A stretch of 64,000 nucleotides of DNA from SVQP01 sp045603085 (GTDB lineage: Bacteria > Bacillota > Clostridia > Oscillospirales > CAG-272): positions 1-64,000 of the forward strand of contig JAZULL010000132.1 of assembly GCA_045603085.1 (NCBI GenBank), written 5' to 3'. The notes under the pieces are model-generated. The model had not been told where the DNA came from. It saw only the letters and a program-made list of their open reading frames with translations, and did no database searches. The position numbers were made by a program, and so were the translations under genes. Shown piece after piece: positions 16,763 through 26,019 of the stretch. Each line of letters opens with the position of its first letter. Positions within the stretch are counted from its first letter, which is position 1.

Positions 16763-18061
16763 TTATTTTATCTGCGACGCGCTCAACAGCGCGACGTAAC
16801 AGGGGTGTGAATCAATGGTAACGACGGCAACGTACAGGGCATCTTTGGGAACCTCTTGCAGATTCCGAAAAACCTGCAGATCAAACTGAAACCGTCTCGT
16901 TCCCTTTTGCGTAAAATAGCGGATCGGCTGCAAAGGTTCTTGCAGATCCTCGGCAGAATACTTACACAGCGTTTCATATAAAGGTCCTTGCTCAGCATCT
17001 GCGATAAAACCGATCATCAATTGACCGTCCAGCTCTGCTACGTATAATCCGTCGATCACTTCGCCCTTGACCTTAAGCTCAAAATAATCTACCTGCGAAA
17101 CGGTCGCATACTCGGAAAGCGCCTTGGTAATTTCCTGCTCGGTCTTACGGTCCTCGATCTCGCCCGTGACCCATACGCTTGCAAGGACAAACACCAGCAC
17201 ACCAATAAAGTAAACCAAAAGCCCACCAACGCGCCAGATCATATACTCCTTGTTTTTGGGTAACGGGTTTGCATCATTGGGGAAAACCTCGGGCAATTCG
17301 GCGCACGCTTTCCCTGCGTCCAGAGCTTGCAGCTCTTGCTTTGCAATGCGCACAAAGCCGAGACCCTCATTCCCCTTGGCCACCTGCCCGTAATAAGCTT
17401 GTGCCGTGTCCGCGTCTCCCAACAGGTTTTGTGCCACACGCGCCGCCATAAAGGCACTACGCAAATTATCGATCGGTGTCTCAGACCGGGGCGCGGCATC
17501 AAGCAAGCTTTGGCACTTTTCCCCGTCCCTGCTTGCATATGCCCAATAGAAATCAAAGATTCTGCCAATTCGGGCAAGGCGTGCGGCATCCTTCTCTACC
17601 GCCTTACGCGCTTCAACCGCCTTGCATACCTCTGCCAGCTTTTGTGTATCGTTCAGATCAAAATAGCAATAAGCAAGCGCGGACAGCCATTGATATTCCA
17701 ATCTTCTGTTATACTTGCGCTTTTTGAGCATTTTCGTGCAATGATTGACGACAAGATCGTATTCTCCCGCCATGCTCTCGGCCAGTATATACAGTCCGCT
17801 TGTGGGATAATTGATCCCCCCATAGCGCACAAAGCTACGCAGGGCTTCAACATCCCCGCTTCCTAACAGTTTTTTCAGTTTCCTGGATTGTACGGTTCTT
17901 CTGATCAAAATCATGCTCAGCACGCCAACGAAACCGACAAGCGAGCAAAATTCTTCTTTACCAAATGCAAACAGTAAAAACATAACCGCCAGGGTCACAA
18001 ATACAACAACAATGGGGAAAGCGGCATACCACCAAGCATACAGTTTGATGTTTCTTTTCAT
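16763..18061 (-). CDS. TPR-like membrane protein of unknown function
   Basis: 432 residues. Two hydrophobic helices lie at the N terminus (FPIVVVFVTLAVMFLLFAFG and FVGVLSMILI), a helical TPR-like region at about 75-275 (repeats such as LYILAESMAGEYDLVVNHC and SALAYCYFDLNDTQKLAEV), a third helix (GGLLVYFIGVLVFVLAS) near 295, and a C-terminal extracytoplasmic beta domain. I do not recognise a named family. It is the first gene of the eleven-gene operon, 35 bases after its promoter, with GGGGAGG before ATG. A role in assembling the pathway at the membrane is possible but unproven. Confidence 0.6.
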   Translation of the reverse strand: MKRNIKLYAWWYAAFPIVVVFVTLAVMFLLFAFGKEEFCSLVGFVGVLSMILIRRTVQSRKLKKLLGSGDVEALRSFVRYGGINYPTSGLYILAESMAGEYDLVVNHCTKMLKKRKYNRRLEYQWLSALAYCYFDLNDTQKLAEVCKAVEARKAVEKDAARLARIGRIFDFYWAYASRDGEKCQSLLDAAPRSETPIDNLRSAFMAARVAQNLLGDADTAQAYYGQVAKGNEGLGFVRIAKQELQALDAGKACAELPEVFPNDANPLPKNKEYMIWRVGGLLVYFIGVLVFVLASVWVTGEIEDRKTEQEITKALSEYATVSQVDYFELKVKGEVIDGLYVAELDGQLMIGFIADAEQGPLYETLCKYSAEDLQEPLQPIRYFTQKGTRRFQFDLQVFRNLQEVPKDALYVAVVTIDSHPCYVALLSASQIK

Positions 18062-18096
18062 ATTGCTACCTCCCCTTGTTTGCAGTCTTTCATTAC

Positions 18097-18125
18097 ATTA
18101 TACCACGAACAGACCGCTTTTGCAA
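18097..18125 (-). promoter_or_regulatory. Promoter of the eleven-gene operon
   Basis: Minus-strand TTGCAA (18120-18125) and TATAAT (18097-18102) are 17 bases apart. A hexamer inverted repeat, AAGTCG then CGACTT (18124-18141), covers the upstream side of the -35 and may be an operator. Confidence 0.75.
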
Positions 18126-18252
18126 GTCGCACACCCGACTTGCTCACCTATATAGTCGGATTTTTTTGTGTTCCGTTTCGCATGCAGGTAAAATTTTCAT
18201 ATTCCCCCACGATTGTTTAATCTTTGTTAACAAATACACATCAAATAAAATA

Positions 18253-18258
18253 TATAAT
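18253..18258 (+). promoter_or_regulatory. Probable -10 box of the riboswitch-ATPase transcript
   Basis: TATAAT on the plus strand, about 27 bases before the aptamer. No good -35 is visible at the right distance, so only the -10 is offered. Confidence 0.4.
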
Positions 18259-18280
18259 ACTTAGCGGAAATATGATGCGC

Positions 18281-18371
18281 CCCATTATAAGGGAGTAGTC
18301 GGCACGTATCGGTGTGATGAAGTCAACAGCATGGATCTTCCTGGCTTCATCTTAAACGACGAGACTTATCT
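18281..18371 (+). promoter_or_regulatory. yybP-ykoY (Mn2+) riboswitch aptamer
   Basis: The 5' segment ATAAGGGAGTAG and the 3' segment CTTAAACGACGAGACTTAT are the two conserved parts of this class, separated by variable helices. The P1 closing helix pairs 18287-18291 with 18365-18369. Known members sense manganese and turn on Mn2+ exporters such as MntP, YoaB-type P-type ATPases and TerC-like proteins. The 3' strand of P1 is also the 5' strand of the terminator that follows, so ligand-stabilised P1 should prevent termination. This fits export of Mn2+ by the downstream ATPase. Confidence 0.8.
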
Positions 18372-18399
18372 GTTACAAATGCAGATAAGTCTTTTTTTT
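18362..18399 (+). terminator. Riboswitch-controlled intrinsic terminator
   Basis: An 11-bp perfect stem (18362-18372 with 18382-18392), a nine-base loop, then a run of seven T (18393-18399). It shares bases 18365-18369 with the aptamer P1 helix, the classic mutually exclusive arrangement. Confidence 0.85.
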
Positions 18400-18465
18400 C
18401 GGTTTATATACATTTAATCAAGATAAAATATAATAATAACAATACATCCAACAGGAGGAAATGCA

Positions 18466-21105
18466 ATGAAGTTCTATTGCACAGACAAACAAGCGGTTCT
18501 TGAAGAGCTTGGCGCAAACGCCCAGGGCCTGTCCTCGGCAGAAGCGCAAAAGCGTCTTGAAGCTAACGGCAAAAACAAGCTTGCCGCCGCTAAGGGCAAA
18601 TCCATCATCCGCAGATTCCTGGAGCAGCTTGCTGACCCCATGATCATCATTCTGCTGGTTGCGGCCGCTATCAGCGGTGTGCTGGCAGTATTTGAGGGTG
18701 AAGGCTTTACCGACGTGATCATCATTCTTGCAGTCGTAATCATCAACGCAGTTTTGGGCGTATACCAGGAAAGCAAGGCTGAAAAAGCGATCGAGGCTCT
18801 GCAGGAAATGTCGGCCGCTACCTCTAAGGTACTGCGTGACGGCAAAGTGCAGGTCATCCACAGCGAGGATCTGGTTGTGGGCGATATCATTCTGCTTGAA
18901 GCAGGTGATGCTGTTCCCGCGGACGCGAGAATTCTTGAAAATGCATCCCTGAAGGTGGAAGAGGCAGCCCTTACCGGTGAGTCTGTTCCCGTTACCAAGT
19001 TTATTGACGTGATCTACCTTAAGGAAGGTGAAAAGGACGTTCCTCTGGGCGATCGCAAGAACATGCTGTATATGGGCTCGACCGTGGTTTACGGCCGTGG
19101 CACCGCAGTTGTGACCGCTACCGGTATGGAAACCGAGATGGGTAAGATCGCAGGCGCGCTGTCCGAGGCAGAAGAGGGTCAGACCCCTCTGCAGCTCAAG
19201 CTCGCTCAGCTGTCCAAGATCCTGACCTGGCTGGTGCTTGGTATCTGCGTCATCGTATTTGGCGTTCAACTGATCCGCGCAGGCAACTTCAGCTTTACCG
19301 ATACCATCCTTCCCTCCTTTATGGTCGCCGTTTCTCTGGCGGTTGCCGCAATTCCCGAGGGTCTTGCCGCAGTCGTGACCGTCGTGCTTTCGATCGGTGT
19401 GACCAATATGTCCAAGCGTAACGCCATTATCCGCCGCCTGACCGCCGTTGAGACGCTGGGCTGTGCGCAGATCATCTGCTCGGATAAGACCGGTACGCTG
19501 ACCCAGAACAAGATGACCGTGGTTGACCACTTCGGCGACAACGAGGAATATATTGCCAAGGCTATGGCTCTTTGCTGTGACGCAGAGCTGGACCGTGACG
19601 GTGGCGTAACCGGTGAGCCCACCGAGGCCGCGCTGGTTGTCTGGGCCGATAAGCTGGGCATGAAGAAGTACGACCTCAAGGCTGCCGCTCCCCGCTGTGG
19701 CGAGGCGCCCTTCGACTCCGGCAGAAAGATGATGTCCACCGTGCATACCGTGGACGGTAAGTGCATCCAGTACACCAAGGGTGCGCCCGACGTTGTTATC
19801 GGCAAGTGCACGCATTACCTGGAGAACGGCGTAGCCGTTCCTATGACCGAGGAATACAAGAACGCTATTTTGGCCGCCAACAAGGCTATGGCAGACAAGG
19901 CTCTGCGCGTGCTGGCTTGCTCCGAGCGCGTATGGAACACCACCCCCGATAACTATGACGCAGAAAACCTTGAGACCAACCTTTGCTTCGTTGGTCTGTG
20001 CGGTATGATCGACCCCGTCCGCCCCGAGGTCAAGGACGCCATCGTGCAGTGCCGCGGCGCCGGCATCCGTCCCATCATGATCACGGGTGACCACGTGGAC
20101 ACTGCAGTTGCAATCGCTAAGGAGCTCGGCATTATCACCGAGGAGACCTATGCGATCACCGGTGCATAGCTCAACGATATGGACGACGCCGAATTCGAGT
20201 CCAAGTTCATGAACATCAGCGTTTACGCGCGCGTTCAGCCTGAGCACAAGACCAGAATCGTTAACGCTTGGCGCAAGGCCGGCTACGTCACGGCTATGAC
20301 CGGTGACGGCGTTAACGACGCTCCCTCCATCAAGTCCGCAGACATCGGCGTTGGTATGGGTATTACCGGTACCGACGTTACCAAGAACGTTGCCGACATG
20401 GTGCTGACCGACGACAACTTTCCCACCATCGTAGGCGCAGTTGAGGAAGACCGCCGTATTTACGACAACATCCGTAAGGCAATTCAGTTCCTGCTCGGCT
20501 CCAACATGAGTGAGGTCATCTCGATCTTCACCGCGACCCTGCTCGGCTTTACCATTCTCGAGCCCGTACACCTGCTCTGGATCAACCTTGTTACCGACTG
20601 CTTCCCCGCTTTGGCGCTGGGTATGGAAAAGGCTGAGCCCGACATCATGAACCGTAAGCCCAGAGATGCTAAGGCAGGCGTTTTCGCAGGCGGCATGGGT
20701 ATTGACATCCTGTATCAGGGTGTTCTGGTTTCCATTCTGACCCTGGTTTCCTACTTTATCGGTCACGCCATTGCAGGCGAAGCCGCAAACGGCGACCACG
20801 GCATGACCATGGCGTTCCTGACTATGTCCATGGCCGAGATCTTCCACAGCTTTAACATGCGTTCTCAGCGCGGCAGTATCTTCAGACTGCCCTCTCAGAA
20901 CTGGACGCTCTGGATCGCAGGTGCAGGCGCTCTGCTGGCAACCACGCTGGTTTGCGAGATTCCCTTCCTTGCAAATGCATTCGGCTTTGCATCGGTTGGC
21001 CTTGTTGAGTACGCCATCGCAATCGGCCTGGGTCTGACCATGATTCCGATCGTCGAGATCGTCAAGCTGGTTCAGAGAGCTGTTGCCAAGAAAAAGAACA
21101 AGTAA
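18466..21105 (+). pseudogene. P2-type cation-transporting ATPase (Ca2+/Mn2+ type) interrupted by in-frame TAG
   Basis: The full frame would be an 879-residue P-type ATPase. It shows the TGES actuator motif in ALTGESVPVTK, the phosphorylated aspartate D340 in SDKTGTLTQNK, the MTGDGVNDAPSIKSADIGV hinge, and about ten membrane segments, with length normal for bacterial Ca2+/Mn2+ pumps. Codon 568 (20167-20169) is TAG, and the same frame continues without a shift: TGA, stop, LNDMDDAEFESKF. Related pumps normally have a glutamate there (TGAEL), one G-to-T change from GAG. The ATG at 20179 lacks a ribosome site, so reinitiation is unlikely. The gene is either broken, misassembled, or read through. 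The riboswitch upstream points to Mn2+ export. Confidence 0.85.
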
Positions 21106-21111
21106 AAATGC

Positions 21112-21139
21112 AAAGAGACCGTCTTGCGACGGTCTCTTT
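21112..21139 (+). terminator. Terminator of the ATPase transcript (also faces the GH-like gene)
   Basis: A 12-bp stem (21112-21123 with 21128-21139) with a TTGC loop and TTT following on the plus strand; on the minus strand T tracts also follow, so it probably works both ways. Confidence 0.85.
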
Positions 21140-21146
21140 TTTGATT

Positions 21147-23261
21147 TTATTGCACGATCTGCGCACAGCTGATCACCTTTTCGGCCAGCATGCCCTTATT
21201 ATAGTAATAATGGTTGGCGGCCTCGTAGCCGATGCGGGGATTTTTTTGCATCAGGGCATACAGGGAAAGCGCGTTTTGCATTTCCTCTTTTGCGATCTCG
21301 CGCATTGTCTGCGCATCCCCTCGCTCTCTTGCAAGGATAAAGCGCACCTGCGCGTAGCAAGAAGCAAAAATTGCTTCAGCAGCCTGTGCCATTTGCTTAT
21401 ATTCGCAATCGGGCATACCGTCAAGGAGTGTAACGCCCCGATGCCAGCCCTCGGACAGCAATCTCCATTGCTCTGCGTACACCTCTCTTGGATAAATGGA
21501 GCGCCACGTGTCCAGATCGTCGTAGCTATAGCAGGTCATGGTTGCTACATAGCCGCTTGGCTTTGCATATAAAAGATTGGACGGACCGGGATTCTGCGGC
21601 CCGAAATACAGACTGCGCAGATCAAACGGAAATTGACGGAACGCCTCGGAAAAGGCCTTGGCAGATTGGCGAACTATATCGGCATACTCACCGAATTCCT
21701 GCTCCAGCAGGCGCAGATAGGCTTGCTCAGAGGGGTCTTGCAGGCACTCGGAGGCTACCTTGAGATTGATCGAGGGATAGCCGCCCAAGGTCCACGACAG
21801 CATCAGGTGCTCCACGCCTGCCTCGCGCAGTCCCATCATGTGCTCGCGGATGAGATCAAACACCGGCAGATACGGCAAGGTACTGCACTCCCAGGTCACG
21901 TTGACCTGCACCTTGGCAGAGACCCCGTGTCCCTTTTTCTTAGCATACTCCCAGACTCTGCTTGCCAGCGGCGCAGGTCCGGGCACCGACATGCTGTAAT
22001 CACGCACGTTTCCGCTCACACCGCCGCGTTCAAATTCCATCATGGCCTCGCTGTTGCTTTGTATGATGATCTCGGGCGGAAGCAGGTCGATACAGCTCTG
22101 CATCTGCTCCTCGGTCATATAATCGTCCCACGCCCACGTCCATGCAACGGTGCGGATGGTGGGATCAACCGCTCTTGATTCCTCGCTGATGGCAGTCAGC
22201 ACCTCGGCAACCAAGCGCTCGATCGGGATATTCTTACAAGTCGGGCATTCTGTTCCCGCAAACGAGGATTTGCAATGCGTCAGATTCTCCGAGCAGGTGA
22301 TGGCGAAAAAGCCGCCCAAGCCGGGAGCACTTTTGCAAAGTGTGCGCACAGCCTGGCGCAGATAGGCCATGACGGCGGGATTCCGGGTGCACAGCGCGCT
22401 GTATTCCTCCCCCCGTCTGCCCAGCAGGTGGGGATGCTGCTCAAAAAACGCGTTTGGCATGCAACGCGGCTCGTTGAGATAGAGATAGACCTTGATGCCG
22501 TAATCGGCGGCACGCGCGATCAGCTCGCGCAGTCTTGCCATTCTGTCCTGCCATCCTATGGAATAGCTCTCGTCAAACGAAAACGGCACCAGCTGATACA
22601 GCACGGCGGGCAGCCATACCGCATTGACGCCAAGGTCGCGATACATAGCCAGCATCTCGTCGGGATAGGACAGCGAAATATCACGATCCAAGGCGGTGGC
22701 GTACAGACCGCAATAGGAATAGATCATGCGAAGTCCCCCGACTCTCGCGGTTGGTGCGGTAACTTTGGGCTGTTCTTCAAAAAAGTGAAACGGTGCTTTA
22801 CCGCCAAACAGGTCAGAAAAATGCGTCTGCATCAGCTTGCGGATGCACGCAAGCTGCCCTTTTTGCGCGTCATTGAGCACAGGCAACATGATCGGCTCGC
22901 AGTACGGCTTAAAGTTTCCCAGCTTGACGCCAAAGAAATCGTCCTCCTTAAGCGCGTTGGCCAGCTGCTCCTCGCTCCAGCCAAGAAGCGGGAGCAGATT
23001 TTCATACGGCAGCACGTGCCAGGCGTTGCGGATGGTGGTGATATAGCCGCGCGTTGCCCAATCGGAAAGGTCACCCTGCTGTGGCAGACCCATCCCGTCG
23101 GCGGCAGTCAGCACTGCACTCAGAGGCAGATCAAGTGCCTTGGCAATGCGCTTGGCTGGCACAGTTTCCCACAGACGGAAAACAGCCGCATGAAAACGGC
23201 TTGGGAAATGCGGCAGATCTATGTGCACGTCCAATCTGACGGGGGGGAGTTTTTCGTACAT
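21147..23261 (-). CDS. Large glycoside-hydrolase-like protein (TIM-barrel, GH20-like)
   Basis: 704 residues, no signal peptide. The N-terminal 150 residues are unusual. A TIM barrel seems to run from about residue 180 (MIYSYCGLYATALDRDISLSY, DLGVNAVWLPAVLY, YGIKVYLYLNEPR, GGFFAITCSEN, TVAWTWAWDDY, and LMLSWTLGGYPS near the end). The ITCSENLTH loop with its following cysteine motif (ECPTCK) is found in a subset of GH20-like proteins; the glutamate would be the acid. It should act on an intracellular oligosaccharide. Its own strong promoter precedes it (23311-23339), with AAGGAGG before the ATG. The exact family and substrate remain open. Confidence 0.6.
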   Translation of the reverse strand: MYEKLPPVRLDVHIDLPHFPSRFHAAVFRLWETVPAKRIAKALDLPLSAVLTAADGMGLPQQGDLSDWATRGYITTIRNAWHVLPYENLLPLLGWSEEQLANALKEDDFFGVKLGNFKPYCEPIMLPVLNDAQKGQLACIRKLMQTHFSDLFGGKAPFHFFEEQPKVTAPTARVGGLRMIYSYCGLYATALDRDISLSYPDEMLAMYRDLGVNAVWLPAVLYQLVPFSFDESYSIGWQDRMARLRELIARAADYGIKVYLYLNEPRCMPNAFFEQHPHLLGRRGEEYSALCTRNPAVMAYLRQAVRTLCKSAPGLGGFFAITCSENLTHCKSSFAGTECPTCKNIPIERLVAEVLTAISEESRAVDPTIRTVAWTWAWDDYMTEEQMQSCIDLLPPEIIIQSNSEAMMEFERGGVSGNVRDYSMSVPGPAPLASRVWEYAKKKGHGVSAKVQVNVTWECSTLPYLPVFDLIREHMMGLREAGVEHLMLSWTLGGYPSINLKVASECLQDPSEQAYLRLLEQEFGEYADIVRQSAKAFSEAFRQFPFDLRSLYFGPQNPGPSNLLYAKPSGYVATMTCYSYDDLDTWRSIYPREVYAEQWRLLSEGWHRGVTLLDGMPDCEYKQMAQAAEAIFASCYAQVRFILARERGDAQTMREIAKEEMQNALSLYALMQKNPRIGYEAANHYYYNKGMLAEKVISCAQIVQ

Positions 23262-23310
23262 AGCGGCCTCCTTGGCTTGACGCGCCGCGGCGAGTCATCA
23301 CTTCCCTTTT

Positions 23311-23339
23311 ATTCTATCATCCCGGTGGCGCGTTGTCAA
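23311..23339 (-). promoter_or_regulatory. Promoter of the GH20-like gene
   Basis: Minus-strand TTGACA (23334-23339) and TAGAAT (23311-23316) with a 17-base spacer. Confidence 0.75.
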
Positions 23340-23380
23340 GAATTCTCAGGCAACTGATCAAAAACGCATGCGGCAAAACA

Positions 23381-23406
23381 AAATCCGCCGATCACTCGGC
23401 GGATTT
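23381..23406 (-). terminator. Terminator of the Zn-ribbon protein gene
   Basis: A 10-bp stem with a six-base loop, followed on the minus strand by TTTTG and more T. It lies just after the stop of the 23419-24345 gene. Confidence 0.75.
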
Positions 23407-23418
23407 TTGTTAAATAAT

Positions 23419-24345
23419 TTACTGCTTGCCTCTCTGTATACCGTGCGTCATCTTGATGCCTCTCATATATGCGTGAGAAAGCTGGGTACAATGGTGCGAG
23501 CTATGCCAGAAGCCAAAGGTTACTTTGACATCGGACTGCGAGGGAGCTCTAACCTCTCCCTTCTTGACTCCGTTGATCACAACGCTGTAGCAACCGTCGA
23601 TCACGGAAAGTACCATGTGGAATTTAGATCCCACCTGCGCCACCTGAGAGCCGTTTAACAGGAAGGTGCCGCCTTTTTCTGTGATCTGCGCGGTGATTGC
23701 TCCGAATGAAACGTAAAGATGTCCGCCCGGATGAGGGGAAATCGTAGAGGTGTCAACGTCACATTCAATCTCAAAATCGTCGTGTCCCTTTATCATATAG
23801 AACACGCCCTCGTTCATCTCACTCACGTTATATCCATGAAATTCAATATTCTCCTCGTTGGCAATCACGTGCTTTTTAGGCTCGATCAAGAGGTATTCAA
23901 GAGCGGTAGGATGCGTCTGAATGTTGTCAAAATGCGTCCATTCTACGTTGCTGAAGGTTACGATCTTGACCTCCTTGCCCTGCTCCAGAGTTACCTTATC
24001 GCCACGGATACCGGCAAGATCCGCACGGGTAGGAAGCGAATAATCCACTTCCAATTCACTACAATAAATGCAGGCAAACTGATAATCCATGCCTCGCTTG
24101 CATTGAACCATTTTTCTGGCGCAGGAGCAGCCACCTACCTTGCGATTTCCGCATATTCTGCATGCAAGCAAATTGGAATTGGTTTCAAAGCTGGGCTGTC
24201 GCACCTCCGAGGTAACAATTCTGGCTTTGTCATCGGGCAAGCTGGTCATATTGACCACTTTCCATGCAGAGCCAAACCTTTCAACATCAAGGCCATAGTA
24301 AATGCCCGTCTTTTTGCACTTAACTTTTACAAATTTTCTTTCCAC
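23419..24345 (-). CDS. Zn-ribbon protein with C-terminal beta-sandwich, unknown function
   Basis: About 308 residues if the GTG at 24345 is used; AAAGGCGG lies right before it, whereas the ATG seven codons upstream (24366) has no site. The centre holds several CxxC and CxC pairs (ACRICGNRKVGGCSC, then ACIYCSELEVDY) that look like a treble-clef or zinc ribbon, near residues 60-105. The second half is beta-rich and contains GGHLYVSFGAITAQITEKGG and VIDGCYSVVINGVKKGEV, resembling a jelly-roll. I do not recognise the family. It is monocistronic with its own promoter and terminator. Confidence 0.6.
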   Translation of the reverse strand: MERKFVKVKCKKTGIYYGLDVERFGSAWKVVNMTSLPDDKARIVTSEVRQPSFETNSNLLACRICGNRKVGGCSCARKMVQCKRGMDYQFACIYCSELEVDYSLPTRADLAGIRGDKVTLEQGKEVKIVTFSNVEWTHFDNIQTHPTALEYLLIEPKKHVIANEENIEFHGYNVSEMNEGVFYMIKGHDDFEIECDVDTSTISPHPGGHLYVSFGAITAQITEKGGTFLLNGSQVAQVGSKFHMVLSVIDGCYSVVINGVKKGEVRAPSQSDVKVTFGFWHSSHHCTQLSHAYMRGIKMTHGIQRGKQ

Positions 24346-24395
24346 TGTAGCACCGCCTTTACACATTTATTGCAGATCGTCTGCATCTCTATTCT

Positions 24396-24424
24396 ATTTT
24401 AACATACCTTATGTGATAAATCAA
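24396..24424 (-). promoter_or_regulatory. Promoter of the Zn-ribbon protein gene
   Basis: Minus-strand TTGATT (24419-24424) and TAAAAT (24396-24401) with a 17-base spacer. Confidence 0.65.
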
Positions 24425-24455
24425 GACGGTATACGTTTATTTTTGACAAAATACG

Positions 24456-25187
24456 TCATTGTGTTCGCATCTGGCGCAAAAACAGCAGCACCGCGACTGC
24501 TGTGACCAGCACAGCATAGCCCGCAACCCAGCCCACGTGCGGCATGATGGCAGAAAAATCACCCGCAATGACCGCTCTTTCCAGCTCCACGGCATGAAGA
24601 AAAGGCAAAAGCCTTGCAATCTTTTCAAACGCGCCGCCCACCAGCTTGAGATCAAACCAGACGCCCGACAGCCACGCCGATAGATTTGTCAGGAGTGCGC
24701 CGCATAAGCCGCCCACCTGCTTGACGTTCATGATACTGCCGCACAAAAGTCCCAGCGAAATATAAAATACCGCGACGGGGATATTGCACAGAACAGCAAG
24801 CGGGACGTTGACCGTGACGGGAAGTCCGAGCACGATGGCCACCAGATAGCACGCGGCACTCTGCGCAAGCGCAATGGGTAACATGGGCAGCATATAGCCG
24901 AGGATGAAATCCGCAGGGGTCATAGGCGTGGTATACAGCCTTTGCAGCAGTGCGCTTTCGCGATCCTTGGCGATCAAGGTGGCCGAAAACAGCGTCATAA
25001 ACGCCAGCCCGAACACCGAAATACCGGGGCTCAAGTGCGAAATGGCGAACAGCTCGACCGGCACGTTTGCCTGAATGGCGCTGAGTAAAAGCAATAAAAT
25101 GATCGGGAAACCAAGCCCGAAGGCCAAATTCAAGGGGTCGCGCAAGATCTCCCCTGCACATCTTTTGGAAAACGTCAACATTCTCAT
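24456..25187 (-). CDS. ABC-2 type transporter permease
   Basis: 243 residues with six hydrophobic helices in the ABC-2 (DrrB/NodJ-like) pattern: an N-terminal cytoplasmic helix (MRMLTFSKRCAGEILRDPLN), then LAFGLGFPIILLLLLSA, and the conserved short run LIAKDRESALLQRLYTTPM, which links permease and ATPase. It exports drugs, lipids or peptides using the ATPase of the upstream gene. Its ATG overlaps that gene's stop by four bases (ATGA), which argues for a 1:1 complex. Substrate is unknown. Confidence 0.87.
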   Translation of the reverse strand: MRMLTFSKRCAGEILRDPLNLAFGLGFPIILLLLLSAIQANVPVELFAISHLSPGISVFGLAFMTLFSATLIAKDRESALLQRLYTTPMTPADFILGYMLPMLPIALAQSAACYLVAIVLGLPVTVNVPLAVLCNIPVAVFYISLGLLCGSIMNVKQVGGLCGALLTNLSAWLSGVWFDLKLVGGAFEKIARLLPFLHAVELERAVIAGDFSAIMPHVGWVAGYAVLVTAVAVLLFLRQMRTQ

Positions 25188-25912
25188 ACGTCCGCCTCCT
25201 TTACGATTGCCACAAATGCATTTTCAAACCGATCCGTCCCCGTGCGCTCCATCAGCTCGCGCGCCGTGCCAAGTGCCAAAAGCTTGCCATCCTTCATAAT
25301 GCCGATGCGGTCGGAGAGTGCCTCGGCCTCCTCCATATAGTGAGTGGTAAGAATGACGGTGACCGAGCCCCGCATGGCGCGGATGATCTCCCACAGCTCG
25401 CTCCTTGCAATGACGTCCAGCCCCAGTGTGGGCTCGTCCAAAAACAGCACGCAAGGACGGCTGATCAGCGCCATAGCGATGCTGACGCGGCGTTGCCAAC
25501 CGCCCGACAGCTTGCCCGCCTTGCGCGACAGAACTCCGTCAAGCCCCAGCTTTTGTGCCAGCTCGGCAATTCTCTGCTTGCTCTCCTGCTTGTCAAGGCC
25601 GTGCAAGCCGCACATCAGCGCGAGGTTTTCCCGCACGCTCAGTCCCGGTGCGACCGCTGTTTGTTGTGGCGAAACGCCGATCATGCGCTTGACGCGCGCG
25701 GCATCCCGAAGTATGCTGTACCCGCCCACCTGCGCGTCACCGCTCGTCGGGCGCGTCAGGCAGGACAGCATTTTGACCGTGGTGGTCTTGCCCGCACCGT
25801 TGATGCCAAGCAGCGCGAACAGCTCGCCCTGCGCGATTTCCAGATTCAAACTGTCCACCGCAACCACGTCCTTATATTTTTTGGTTAAGTTCTCTGTTTT
25901 GATGGCTTGCAT
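25184..25912 (-). CDS. ABC transporter ATP-binding protein (DrrA/CcmA-like)
   Basis: 242 residues. All ATPase motifs are present: Walker A GINGAGKTT, a Q-loop (VSPQQTAVAP), signature KLSGGWQRRVSIA, Walker B VLFLDEPTLGLD, and H-loop TTHYMEEAEALSDR. The ATG at 25912 has GGAGG five bases upstream; a TTG four codons further upstream is less likely. It forms an exporter with the overlapping permease gene and has its own promoter at 25945-25974. Similar pairs are common efflux systems of Firmicutes. Confidence 0.9.
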   Translation of the reverse strand: MQAIKTENLTKKYKDVVAVDSLNLEIAQGELFALLGINGAGKTTTVKMLSCLTRPTSGDAQVGGYSILRDAARVKRMIGVSPQQTAVAPGLSVRENLALMCGLHGLDKQESKQRIAELAQKLGLDGVLSRKAGKLSGGWQRRVSIAMALISRPCVLFLDEPTLGLDVIARSELWEIIRAMRGSVTVILTTHYMEEAEALSDRIGIMKDGKLLALGTARELMERTGTDRFENAFVAIVKEADV

Positions 25913-25944
25913 ACCTACCTCCAAATCTTGTTTTCGCTTTCATT

Positions 25945-25974
25945 ATTATAGCACCTCGGGAGCACAGATTGCAA
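25945..25974 (-). promoter_or_regulatory. Promoter of the ABC exporter operon
   Basis: Minus-strand TTGCAA (25969-25974) and TATAAT (25945-25950) with an 18-base spacer. Confidence 0.7.
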
Positions 25975-26019
25975 GGACTCTTGATCCATCGGTCATCCGG
26001 GCGGTCTGAACGGCAAAAA

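Noticed and set aside
20167..20169. Genome-wide recoding of TAG to an amino acid
   Set aside because: TAG is used as an ordinary stop elsewhere in the window, for example at the end of the 50277-52844 gene.
18418..20847. Long minus-strand open frame opposite the P-type ATPase
   Set aside because: It mirrors a strongly coding gene on the other strand, has no ribosome site and has a repetitive His/Gly/Asn-rich composition.
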